A stretch of 6,824 bases of DNA from Syntrophomonadaceae bacterium (GTDB lineage: Bacteria > Bacillota > Ch66 > Ch109). Under the pieces are notes generated by a model. That model was not told the origin of the DNA, did no database searches, and saw nothing but the letters and a program-made list of their open reading frames with translations. Below are positions 1-6,602 of the stretch, in pieces (the first letter of the stretch is position 1; every line of letters starts with the position of its first letter). Where the stretch lies: positions 1-6,824 of the forward strand of contig JAAZDI010000235.1 in assembly GCA_012512295.1 (NCBI GenBank). The letters are read 5' to 3'. The translations under genes and the position numbers were made by a program.

Positions 1-201
1 ATTAAGCGCCGTTAGTATCGCCAGCTTTTTGGTAGAAAGGCTAGGGTTTCTTCGGGATATTTGCGACATCTTCTCATCCACCTGAGCGGCAATATTAAGA
101 ATGTGCTCTCGAGAAGACGTTCCTCGCACCACATATTCTTCCCCATAAATTTTCACTGCAACCCTTGACTGTTCAGCCTGGGTCTCTGCTGGACTTTTCA
201 A
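1..201 (-). CDS. zapA: Cell division protein ZapA (3' end beyond window)
   Basis: ZapA is a small cytoplasmic protein that binds FtsZ and promotes bundling of FtsZ filaments at the division site. Sixty-seven codons are visible and the reading frame is still open at the window edge, so the C-terminal coiled-coil half is missing. The visible part has the typical ZapA N-terminal domain: a VKIYGEEYVVRG beta-hairpin, then a helix with HILNIAAQVDEKM, then LSTKKLAILTALN, which matches the family's 'aiLaAlN' segment. Start choice: a strong Shine-Dalgarno (AAGGGGAGG, complement of 210-218) lies 8 nt before a TTG at 201 but only 2 nt before an in-frame GTG at 207, so TTG is preferred; GTG would add two residues. 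The gene lies 72 nt downstream of the microprotein gene on the same strand and could be co-transcribed with it. In many Firmicutes zapA lies next to or near pheT; here about 4.3 kb separates them. Confidence 0.85.
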   Translation of the reverse strand, partial: MKSPAETQAEQSRVAVKIYGEEYVVRGTSSREHILNIAAQVDEKMSQISRRNPSLSTKKLAILTALN

Positions 202-273
202 GGTCACCGCCTCCCCTTCGACATCTTAATCTAAAATTCGGTGCTTTAGAGAGAAAATCCTTTTTCTGGATCG

Positions 274-438
274 TTAAAAACCCCCATAAATAAAACTTGA
301 ATCGGGTTTTTTTAAAATTAAAAAAGCAACGAGCAAAAGAAACAACCATAGCACTTTGATTATTCGGGACATGGGGGCAGGTGCGCTGTCTCGGTCGATT
401 AACCTTCGGTAAAACACCAAGCGATCAAATTTTTTCAT
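274..438 (-). CDS. DltX-like membrane microprotein with C-terminal FxYxxF acyl-shuttle motif
   Basis: A 54-residue ORF. Residues 1-28 are polar and basic (MKKFDRLVFYRRLIDRD...) and probably cytoplasmic. Residues 29-42 (VLWLFLLLVAFLIL) form one membrane span. About 12 residues (KKPDSSFIYGGF) would lie outside the cell. The last six, F49-I-Y51-G-G-F54, fit the FxYxxF motif at the C-terminus of DltX. In the Dlt system the MBOAT protein DltB loads the acyl group onto the tyrosine of this motif and DltD takes it from there. By analogy Y51 would be the acyl carrier; that role is inferred. Start: the ATG at 438 is preceded by AGGTGGTG (complement of 449-456) with a 10-nt gap. An in-frame stop lies just upstream, and the internal Met23 has no Shine-Dalgarno. 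The gene starts 79 nt after the MBOAT gene and is probably in its operon. The hexapeptide at the exact C-terminus beside MBOAT and SGNH genes makes chance unlikely. Confidence 0.82.
   Translation of the reverse strand: MKKFDRLVFYRRLIDRDSAPAPMSRIIKVLWLFLLLVAFLILKKPDSSFIYGGF
276..313 (-). terminator. Possible weak terminator overlapping the end of the microprotein gene
   Basis: On the minus strand AAAAACCC and GGGTTTTT form an inverted repeat around a loop of about 20 nt, so the T-tract is part of the stem. The structure covers the last codons of the microprotein gene. It is A/T-rich, has a long loop and is close to symmetric, so it could act weakly on either strand or not at all. If it works, it would reduce read-through into zapA. 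Confidence 0.25.
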
Positions 439-517
439 TTTCTTTTAACACCACCTACAGACAAGACTTCGTTGTCCCGATTTGTTTTTGCTTTGGTTCC
501 TCTGGGTCTAAGGATTA

Positions 518-1768
518 TTAATCACCAGAAACGACATACCGGATAATTTGCAGACTGGCTTCCCAGGAATTAAAGAAAAACACCCATCCAACAGCCACAA
601 AGATAAAAGTGATAACTAAACTAACTGCATAACTGAACCAACTGTGCTCCAAAAAATCCTTTAGTTGATTCCAGAGCCTAGCATCAGGTAGAGCCTGTAA
701 CAAACTACCATACACTCTGACCGTCACCAGACCCAATCCGTGATAGACACCCCAAATCAAAAAATTCCAGGTGCTTCCGTGCCAAATTCCACACACCACC
801 ATCAGCACCAAAGTGTTCAACAGGGTCCGGCAGTAACCGCGACGGCTTCCTCCTAGAGGAATATAGACGTAATCGCGCAGCCAACTGGTTAGACTCATGT
901 GCCAGCTTCGCCAAAACTCCCGTAGATTACGCTTTAAGTAAGGACGGTTAAAATTTTCTGGCAACCGATAGCCAAACAGACGGGCTGTGCCAATGGCTAG
1001 ATTTGAGTAGCCGGCAAAGTCAAAATAGAGTTGAAAAGAATACATGGCCGCACACAGAGCTACATAACCCTGGGGAAATTGATATATGTTCCCTAAAACC
1101 GGCATTATCCAGTCGCGAATATAGTCAGCCAGCACAAACTTTTGGAAGAGTCCATAGATAATCCGCTCCAAGCCATAATTAAAATCCTGCTCAGCCATTG
1201 TTCCCCAATGCCGGCGAAAACCGCTAAAGTTTTGGTAACGATCAATCGGACCAGATAAAAAAGCGGGGAAAAAGAAGATATAAGAAAGAAGGCTTCTTAA
1301 ACCAACCGCTTCGATTCGGCGACAATACGTATCAACTATGACATGAATCAGCTTAAAGGTGAAGTACGAGATGCCAAAAATCTGAACAGTCAGACTAAAA
1401 GAAGGATAGAAAAACTCTATGCCTTCCCGAATTAAGGAATATTTATAGACTGCCAGAAGCCCCACAGCAGATAGTATCCCAACCAAGGCGAAAACCCAGC
1501 GGATTCTCCCAGTCAATCTCGCGATTCCTTGACAAAGCCCGAAAATGAACAAAGTAATAATGCTGGCCACCACGATCGTGTCCAGATTATACATAATAAT
1601 CAAAAAGGCAAGACTCAACAGGTTAACAATCACGAAGTTTAAGCTGATTGGCCGAATGAGGCGGTAAGCACCGAAAATTATGACAACTAAAAATCCAGCC
1701 ACAAAATCAGTATGACGCAATAAATCCACAAAGACGTTAATTACTCGATACAACTCATGTAATTCCAC
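518..1768 (-). CDS. MBOAT-family membrane O-acyltransferase (DltB/AlgI-like)
   Basis: A 416-residue polytopic membrane protein of the MBOAT family, which passes acyl groups from a cytoplasmic donor across the membrane to an extracytoplasmic acceptor. Many hydrophobic spans are visible. Family signatures run in order: FFPAFLSGPIDRYQNF (about 166-181), YFDFAGYSNLAIG (248-260), NFNRPYLKRNLREFWRSWHMSL (273-293, His290), WLRDYVYIPLGG (296-307) and IWHGSTWNFLIWG (328-340). His330 in the WHG motif is the expected catalytic histidine. The length is close to DltB and shorter than typical AlgI (about 460-520). The protein ends ...YVVSGD with no fused FxYxxF tail, which fits use of the separate microprotein encoded next. 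Start: GTG at 1768, preceded by AGGGTGA; the overlapping ATG at 1770 is out of frame. It follows the SGNH gene by 124 nt. An acetyl group is a plausible cargo, but nothing in the sequence fixes it. Confidence 0.9.
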   Translation of the reverse strand: MELHELYRVINVFVDLLRHTDFVAGFLVVIIFGAYRLIRPISLNFVIVNLLSLAFLIIMYNLDTIVVASIITLFIFGLCQGIARLTGRIRWVFALVGILSAVGLLAVYKYSLIREGIEFFYPSFSLTVQIFGISYFTFKLIHVIVDTYCRRIEAVGLRSLLSYIFFFPAFLSGPIDRYQNFSGFRRHWGTMAEQDFNYGLERIIYGLFQKFVLADYIRDWIMPVLGNIYQFPQGYVALCAAMYSFQLYFDFAGYSNLAIGTARLFGYRLPENFNRPYLKRNLREFWRSWHMSLTSWLRDYVYIPLGGSRRGYCRTLLNTLVLMVVCGIWHGSTWNFLIWGVYHGLGLVTVRVYGSLLQALPDARLWNQLKDFLEHSWFSYAVSLVITFIFVAVGWVFFFNSWEASLQIIRYVVSGD

Positions 1769-1892
1769 ATTTTCACCCTGTTAGTAAAGAAAATAACACG
1801 TATCTTATAGTTTGTGTCATTTTCATCCGTGGTTGTGCCCTAGCCGGGCATAGGCGGTTAGTAAATAAAAAGCTGTTCAACCTTTGAATTTA

Positions 1893-2954
1893 TTAATCTG
1901 CCAGCTTGTGGGCAACGTAAGGTGCCAGTTTTTCGGCTAGCTTCTCGTTACCCTGGGGGTTTAAATGGTCCCAGTCAACAAAATACTTCGGGTCCTCTAG
2001 TTCGGCAAATTCTAAAACTACCTGGTGATAATCCTGAGCAATTTTCTTGATTTGGTTAACCGAAGCTTCATAAAGCCCCGGTTCAAAATTTTCCTGTCGG
2101 TAGATATGGGGCTCTAAATATAGAATAACTGGAATTTGGCGAGCAGTTGCCTCGCTGAGCATGTATTCTAACGCCTGATAACTAGGTGAACTCAGAGGGT
2201 ATTTCTCAAAAGTCACCTTAGGTGAATCAGGGGGCACATAGGGTCCGGTTGGTTGCTCATAGCGGGGAATGTCGGAGTATCCCAAGGCCCGACGCACCTC
2301 CAAGAAACGCCAATACAAATTGGTCCGTAGATAATGCTGATAGACATTACCATATTTTGATAAAGGAAACAGGTTGCCGATTAGGTTATGCAAAACCCAT
2401 TGTTTATTTTCGCTGGTTAAAAATCTCAGATTTTGCCAGGAGTCAACCAGTGAATCCGTATAGGTAACCTGACTAAAAGCCGAAGCGTAATCTGGACTTT
2501 TTCGTAGTAGATAAGCAAGATCCGGATAGTCCACTGGGGAAACACCCAATAAAAATAAATCCGGGTTAAACTTAAGAGCTTCATTAAAATAATAAGCCTG
2601 TTTATCGGCCCAAGCTCCTGGATAACCGAAATTAAAGACCCGTTGCGTTTGGTCTTTATACAGCTTTTGATTTAAAAAGCTGGACAGCGTTTCTTCTGGG
2701 GCCACATATGCCCCCCAAACTGTTGAATTGCCTAAATGGATAACCTTAATGTCTTCACTGTTTGCCAATTGGATATGGTGCATTTTGATTTGCAGATCCG
2801 GTTGCCAATGGAACACCTTCTGAAATCGAATATCACCATAGGTCTTGATCTGAACTGGAGAAAAAAACAGTAAATCCTGATACTTTAGGATAACAACAGT
2901 TGTCAAATAGAGCAATCCGAGCAGTAGAATTAAAAGGCGATAGCGCTTTAACAT
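1893..2954 (-). CDS. Membrane-anchored SGNH-type acyltransferase/esterase (DltD/AlgX-like partner of MBOAT)
   Basis: A protein of 353 residues from the preferred start. The N-terminus is MLKRYR followed by a hydrophobic span (about residues 7-22), which gives a signal anchor with the main domain outside the cell. SGNH features: HLGNST (block I, nucleophile Ser77), VFNFGYPG (block II, about 107-114), a strand with IPVILYLEPH (about 274-283), and a C-terminal VDWDHLNPQGNEKLA block whose Asp327 and His330 give the catalytic DxxH pair. Family members paired with MBOAT proteins (DltD, AlgX, AlgJ) take the acyl group from the MBOAT side and place it on an envelope polymer. Start choice: ATG at 2954, with AGGGGAA about 12 nt and a GAG 6 nt upstream; a TTG at 2984 would add ten residues but has no Shine-Dalgarno. 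This is the first gene of the SGNH-MBOAT-microprotein operon and is divergent from the HD-GYP gene. It is too diverged to be called DltD itself, and the target polymer is unknown. Confidence 0.78.
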   Translation of the reverse strand: MLKRYRLLILLLGLLYLTTVVILKYQDLLFFSPVQIKTYGDIRFQKVFHWQPDLQIKMHHIQLANSEDIKVIHLGNSTVWGAYVAPEETLSSFLNQKLYKDQTQRVFNFGYPGAWADKQAYYFNEALKFNPDLFLLGVSPVDYPDLAYLLRKSPDYASAFSQVTYTDSLVDSWQNLRFLTSENKQWVLHNLIGNLFPLSKYGNVYQHYLRTNLYWRFLEVRRALGYSDIPRYEQPTGPYVPPDSPKVTFEKYPLSSPSYQALEYMLSEATARQIPVILYLEPHIYRQENFEPGLYEASVNQIKKIAQDYHQVVLEFAELEDPKYFVDWDHLNPQGNEKLAEKLAPYVAHKLAD

Positions 2955-2998
2955 CGCAAACTCTAATTCCCCTAACCCAGTCAAACTTAAATATCATC

Positions 2999-3007
2999 AT
3001 TATAACA
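2999..3007 (-). promoter_or_regulatory. Extended -10 promoter of the acylation operon
   Basis: Read on the minus strand this is TGTTATAAT: a perfect TATAAT box preceded by the TG of an extended -10 element. No convincing -35 box is seen 16-18 nt further upstream, which is tolerated by extended -10 promoters. Transcription would start near 2992, about 38 nt before the ATG at 2954, and would run through the SGNH, MBOAT and microprotein genes. Confidence 0.45.
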
Positions 3008-3078
3008 TATTCGATTTAGGTATACTTTTCTTTATAAACATGGTAAATTGAAAAAGCAACAACTAACAACTTCACGGT

Positions 3079-3106
3079 TTGCCTTTGTTATCATAGAGAA
3101 TATATT
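3079..3106 (+). promoter_or_regulatory. Candidate sigma-A promoter of the HD-GYP gene
   Basis: TTGCCT at 3079-3084 (4 of 6 to TTGACA) and TATATT at 3101-3106 (5 of 6 to TATAAT) are separated by 16 nt. They lie about 30 nt before the ATG at 3137. It is divergent from the acylation-operon promoter, and the two cores are about 75 bp apart. The match is moderate in an A/T-rich spacer, so chance is possible. Confidence 0.4.
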
Positions 3107-3136
3107 ACTTTTTGGCTTAATGTGGAGAGCTTTACT

Positions 3137-4246
3137 ATGAGAAGAGTACCGATTGATTTATTACACGAAGGGATGGTCGTTGGGCGCTCAATCTTAAATG
3201 CCGAAGGTCAAATTTTACTAACCCAGGATACTATCCTGACTTCTAAATATATCCAAAGGCTTTCTCAATTAGGGTTCGCTTCGATTTATATCAAAGATGG
3301 TCTGTCGAACATAGATGTTCCTGACATTGTCTCCGAAAAAACCCGGGTCTATGTCACTCAGACGCTGAAAGAGACCTCTGAGTATCTCAAGAAAAGAGGT
3401 AAGCTGAATATAAGGTCCGTCCAAAAAAGCGTCGCTTTGCTAGTTGATGAATTACTAGCGAATCGTAACGTTTTGTTCAATTTAGAAGATATTCGGACCT
3501 ATGACGGCTATCTTCTCGGGCACTCAATCAATGTCGGTATCCTCTCAATCATCATTGCTATTTCGATGGGATATGACCAGCTTAAACTCCAAGAGATTGG
3601 GATTGGAGCTGTGTTGCATGACATTGGTAAAACCTTAATCAGTACAGACATCTTAAATAAGCCAGGACCATTAACCCCAATAGAGTTTAATTGTGTTCGG
3701 AAACACTCTGAATTTGGTTTTGAGATCCTTAGAACTAATCAGGAGATCTCCCTTCTCTCTGCTCATGTCGCTTTTCAGCACCATGAACGTTGGGATGGGA
3801 CCGGCTACCCCCGAGGGCTGGTAGCGGACCAAATTACTCAACACGCTCGAATTGTCGCGGTGGCGGATGTCTTTGATGCGCTAATTGCTGATCGCCAGTA
3901 TCGGCCAGGTTACCCGACTAATCTGGCCCTCGCGATTGTTAAGGATGGTATAGGTAAACATTTTGATCCTTTAGTAGTTAACCATCTAATTGCTAATGTA
4001 GCTGCTTTTCCGGTGGGCAGCATAGTTTTACTAAATACCGGTGAAATAGCGGTTGTGACGGAAACCCATAAAGACCACCCCCAAAAACCGGTGATAAGAA
4101 TTATCTTCGATGCAAAGCATCGTCGTTTAAAACAACCCCGAACCATCGACCTGTCAACCTTATCTCGGTTTTGGATCAAGGAAACCTTAACTGAGCCGGA
4201 AATTAACAAATTAATCTCCAATAGCCCAGCAGAATCAGTGGGCTAG
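3137..4246 (+). CDS. HD-GYP domain cyclic-di-GMP phosphodiesterase
   Basis: A protein of 369 residues, predicted to hydrolyse cyclic di-GMP in the cytoplasm; no membrane span or signal peptide is seen. Residues 1-55 (RVPIDLLHEGMVVGRSILNA..., ending in YIKD) form the short N-terminal domain common in Firmicutes HD-GYP proteins. The HD-GYP domain spans about residues 125-290 and keeps all the expected elements: GHS (His129), the HDIGK motif (His161, Asp162), KHSEFG (His190), HHERWDGTGYPRGL (His215, His216 and the GYP triplet 223-225) and AVADVFDAL (Asp244). Residues 291-369 form a C-terminal beta-rich tail (FPVGSIVLLNTGE...) also common in this group. Start: ATG at 3137 has GGAGAG (3124-3129) at 7-nt spacing; the GTG at 3122 overlaps that site and is unlikely. 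The gene is divergent from the acylation operon and convergent with pheT. With no receiver, PAS or GAF domain, its input signal is unknown. Confidence 0.92.
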   Translation: MRRVPIDLLHEGMVVGRSILNAEGQILLTQDTILTSKYIQRLSQLGFASIYIKDGLSNIDVPDIVSEKTRVYVTQTLKETSEYLKKRGKLNIRSVQKSVALLVDELLANRNVLFNLEDIRTYDGYLLGHSINVGILSIIIAISMGYDQLKLQEIGIGAVLHDIGKTLISTDILNKPGPLTPIEFNCVRKHSEFGFEILRTNQEISLLSAHVAFQHHERWDGTGYPRGLVADQITQHARIVAVADVFDALIADRQYRPGYPTNLALAIVKDGIGKHFDPLVVNHLIANVAAFPVGSIVLLNTGEIAVVTETHKDHPQKPVIRIIFDAKHRRLKQPRTIDLSTLSRFWIKETLTEPEINKLISNSPAESVG

Positions 4247-4264
4247 ATATAACTAGACATAAAG

Positions 4265-4333
4265 GTCCAGTGAACTAATCCAACTTCGCTGCGCACTGGG
4301 CTTCAGATGGAGACTTTGCACCATCTGAATTTT
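4265..4333 (+). terminator. Paired stem-loops downstream of the HD-GYP gene, second followed by TTTT
   Basis: GTCCAGTG (4265-4272) pairs with CACTGGGC (4294-4301) with one wobble. Directly next to it TTCAGATGG (4302-4310) pairs perfectly with CCATCTGAA (4321-4329) over a 10-nt loop and is followed by TTTT (4330-4333). The second hairpin has the orientation of a weak rho-independent terminator for the HD-GYP transcript. On the minus strand no T-tract follows. Confidence 0.4.
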
Positions 4334-4414
4334 GAACAGGGTAATCCCCAATTATAGAAGTAGGGAGCTATTGAATTCAGGTATCAAGACTAATCACTAC
4401 ATACGCACGAAGTT

Positions 4415-4447
4415 GACCCTCTGACACATAGATCAGAGGGTCTTTCT
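4415..4447 (+). terminator. Rho-independent-like terminator between convergent HD-GYP and pheT genes
   Basis: GACCCTCTGA (4415-4424) and TCAGAGGGTC (4433-4442) form a perfect 10-bp stem with an 8-nt loop, followed by TTTCT. This is the strongest hairpin in the convergent gap. The T-rich tail is on the plus strand, so it best serves the HD-GYP gene. The same stem would form in the pheT transcript about 50 nt after its stop codon but lacks a T-tract there, where it may act as a 3' stabilising structure. Confidence 0.55.
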
Positions 4448-4495
4448 GGATGATCATGCTAATTGTGGAGAGGTTGTACATATGGTTTATGTTGA

Positions 4496-6571
4496 TTAAC
4501 GCAATTCAACACCCATTTCTCGACTAAGGGTATCCCGCACCAATTGATGTCTTTCATTGACCTCTTCATCAGTTAAGGTTCGATCACTCGCTTGGTAAAT
4601 CAGTGAATAAGCCAGACTTCGGTATCCTTCAGGAATTGGTTTACCCTGGTAGACATCAAACAGGGTTACTTGATGCAACAGAGGCTGCCCGGACTCCCAA
4701 ATTTTAGTTTCCACCTTGGCTGCTGGCAGACTTTCGGGAATAATGAGCGCTAAGTCTCTTTGGACACTGGGGTATCGACTTAAGGGGGAATAGCTCTTAA
4801 CCGGGCTCATCACCGCCAGGACCTGGTCAAGGTTCAACTCAAAAACCCAAGTCCGTTTAGGCAGGCCGTACTCCTCTAACACGTCCGGATGAATCTCCGC
4901 GATTAAGCCTAATAACTCTCCAGCACCATAAATTTCAGCACTGCGGCCCGGGTGAAAAGTGGGTCTCAGGGTTGCGGCTTGCCAGGCGCAGTCTTTGATC
5001 CCCAGACCGGTCAGCAATTCTTCAACCACTCCTTTGAGGTAAAAGAAGTCCATTGGTTGAGGCGAAGCGCTCCAACCAGGCAATAAATCGCCCATGGTTA
5101 GACCGGCCACATAAAGCTTTTCGTCCGGTAAAACCCCAGGATTGCCGTCTTCGGCTGGGAGAAAAACACGACCGAGCTCAAAAACCGCGACATCAGTCAC
5201 TCGTCGGTTGTAATTACGCGCAGCTACTTCGAGAAGGTTGGGAATTAGCGTGGTTCGTAAAACGCTCTGTTCCTCATTAAGTGGATTGGCCAGAACCATC
5301 ACCCGACGCAACGGGTCATCAGCGGCTAGACCGATCCGGTCAAACACGCGCGGGCTGACCATACTAAAGGTAACCACCTCGGTCAGGCCGCAAGCGGTAA
5401 GCAGATCACGCGTCCGATCAACAGCCTTTTGTCGGGTCGTTTTCATTCCCTGAGTCGTTGTTCCGCTGGGGAGAGTGATTGGGATTCGATCGTAGCCGTG
5501 GAGTCGAGCAATCTCTTCAATCAAATCTTCTTCCCGTTCTAAATCCCCTCGGTAAGAAGGAACCTCCACTACTACTGAATCATGATCTTTGATCACTAGC
5601 TTCAGTTGTAACCGGTCAAGTAAGTTAATAACCTCGGATTGGCTAAGGTCCGTCCCCAACAAACTATTAGTTCGAGAAATCCGCAAGGAAATGCTGTGCG
5701 GTTGACGGGGGTTAAGGTGCCGGTCAATGACCCCGGCGACCGGTTGGCCAGCCCCTAATTCGGCCATTAACTGGGCAGCTCGATTGGCCCCCAATACTAC
5801 TCCTTCAATATCGGTTCCCTTTTCAAACCGAATGGAAGATTCAGACCGTAAGCCCAATTGACGTGAAGTGCGCCGAATACTGACCCGGTCAAAGTGGGCT
5901 GACTCAAGCAAGACAGTCTGGGTCCTTTCAGTTACCTCAGTTTCCAGGCCGCCCATCACTCCAGCTAGAGCTACAGGCCTCTGGCTATCGGCGATGACCA
6001 GCATCTCTTGGGTTAATTCCCGCTTCGTCTTGTCTAAGGTGTTTAAGGTTTCTCCTGGCCGGGCTTGCCGGACAATAATTTGGTGGTCAGTGAGCGTATC
6101 GTAATCAAAAGCATGCAGTGGCTGACCAGTTTCTAGCATCACATAATTAGTTATATCGACAATATTGTTGATAGGGCGAATGCCGGCTGCTTGCAGCCGC
6201 TCCTGCATCCAGAGCGGGGAAGGGGCAATTCGAATATTTCGGATCACTCGGGCCAGATAACGATCACACAGCGCGGGCGCTTCGATTTCAACCCCGGCTA
6301 AGTCTTCAATTCGTTCTTCGGTTTCCGGGACAATCACTTCCGGCAGGTGCAGCTTTTCCCCGGTAACTGCCGCCACTTCCCGGGCGACGTTGAACAGGCT
6401 CAAACAGTCTGCTCTATTCGGCGTCAGTTCCAACTCCAGGACTACCTCCTGAGTTGATAATTTGTCGATGTTCTCTACGGTGATTCCAGCCATGGTCAGT
6501 CGCCGGGCCAGTTCCTCCGGGGATATCTTGATATCTACATATTCCTTCAGCCAGGTCAAAGGAACTCGCAT
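4496..6571 (-). CDS. pheT: Phenylalanine--tRNA ligase beta subunit, short form lacking the N-terminal tRNA-binding domain
   Basis: The beta subunit of the cytoplasmic alpha2-beta2 enzyme that charges tRNA-Phe. It has 691 residues against roughly 790-800 in most bacteria. The N-terminal segment (MRVPLTWLKEYVDIKISPEELARRLTMAGITVE, 1-33) runs within about ten residues into LELELTPNRADC (about 45-56). The roughly 100-residue EMAP/OB-fold tRNA-binding domain that normally sits between them, with its HPNAD and CSxxEL-type motifs, is absent. Still present are the B3/B4 editing domain (about 95-270, including RPINNIVDITNYVMLETGQPLHAFD), B5 (about 292-362, SYRGDLEREEDLIEEIARLHGYDRIP), the catalytic-like core (about 370-585) and the C-terminal ferredoxin-fold anticodon-binding domain (about 598-691). 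Start: AAGGAG (complement of 6580-6585) lies 8 nt before ATG at 6571; the TTG at 6577 is only 2 nt from it. The frame is intact throughout, so this looks functional. pheS, usually directly upstream, is not within the 250 nt available. Confidence 0.95.
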   Translation of the reverse strand: MRVPLTWLKEYVDIKISPEELARRLTMAGITVENIDKLSTQEVVLELELTPNRADCLSLFNVAREVAAVTGEKLHLPEVIVPETEERIEDLAGVEIEAPALCDRYLARVIRNIRIAPSPLWMQERLQAAGIRPINNIVDITNYVMLETGQPLHAFDYDTLTDHQIIVRQARPGETLNTLDKTKRELTQEMLVIADSQRPVALAGVMGGLETEVTERTQTVLLESAHFDRVSIRRTSRQLGLRSESSIRFEKGTDIEGVVLGANRAAQLMAELGAGQPVAGVIDRHLNPRQPHSISLRISRTNSLLGTDLSQSEVINLLDRLQLKLVIKDHDSVVVEVPSYRGDLEREEDLIEEIARLHGYDRIPITLPSGTTTQGMKTTRQKAVDRTRDLLTACGLTEVVTFSMVSPRVFDRIGLAADDPLRRVMVLANPLNEEQSVLRTTLIPNLLEVAARNYNRRVTDVAVFELGRVFLPAEDGNPGVLPDEKLYVAGLTMGDLLPGWSASPQPMDFFYLKGVVEELLTGLGIKDCAWQAATLRPTFHPGRSAEIYGAGELLGLIAEIHPDVLEEYGLPKRTWVFELNLDQVLAVMSPVKSYSPLSRYPSVQRDLALIIPESLPAAKVETKIWESGQPLLHQVTLFDVYQGKPIPEGYRSLAYSLIYQASDRTLTDEEVNERHQLVRDTLSREMGVELR

Positions 6572-6602
6572 AAACAACTCTCCTTACTCTTTACTCTTTT
6601 CT

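Noticed and set aside
1826..1860. GCCC/GGGC inverted repeat between the SGNH and MBOAT genes as a terminator
   Set aside because: The stem is only 4 bp and no T-tract follows on the minus strand, so it does not argue against co-transcription.
2222..2467. Plus-strand ORF of 81 codons inside the SGNH gene
   Set aside because: It lies fully antisense to a gene with clear family motifs and has no recognisable protein character of its own.
3910..4221. Minus-strand ORF of 103 codons inside the HD-GYP gene
   Set aside because: It is antisense to the conserved HD-GYP coding sequence and shows no domain or ribosome binding site.
4377..4481. Minus-strand ORF of 34 codons in the gap after pheT
   Set aside because: It has no Shine-Dalgarno before its ATG and its middle is the perfect terminator stem-loop, so the frame is probably accidental.
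5053..6104. Plus-strand ORFs antisense to pheT (at 5053-5280, 5238-5453 and 5868-6104)
   Set aside because: They are reading-frame shadows of pheT with no independent support.
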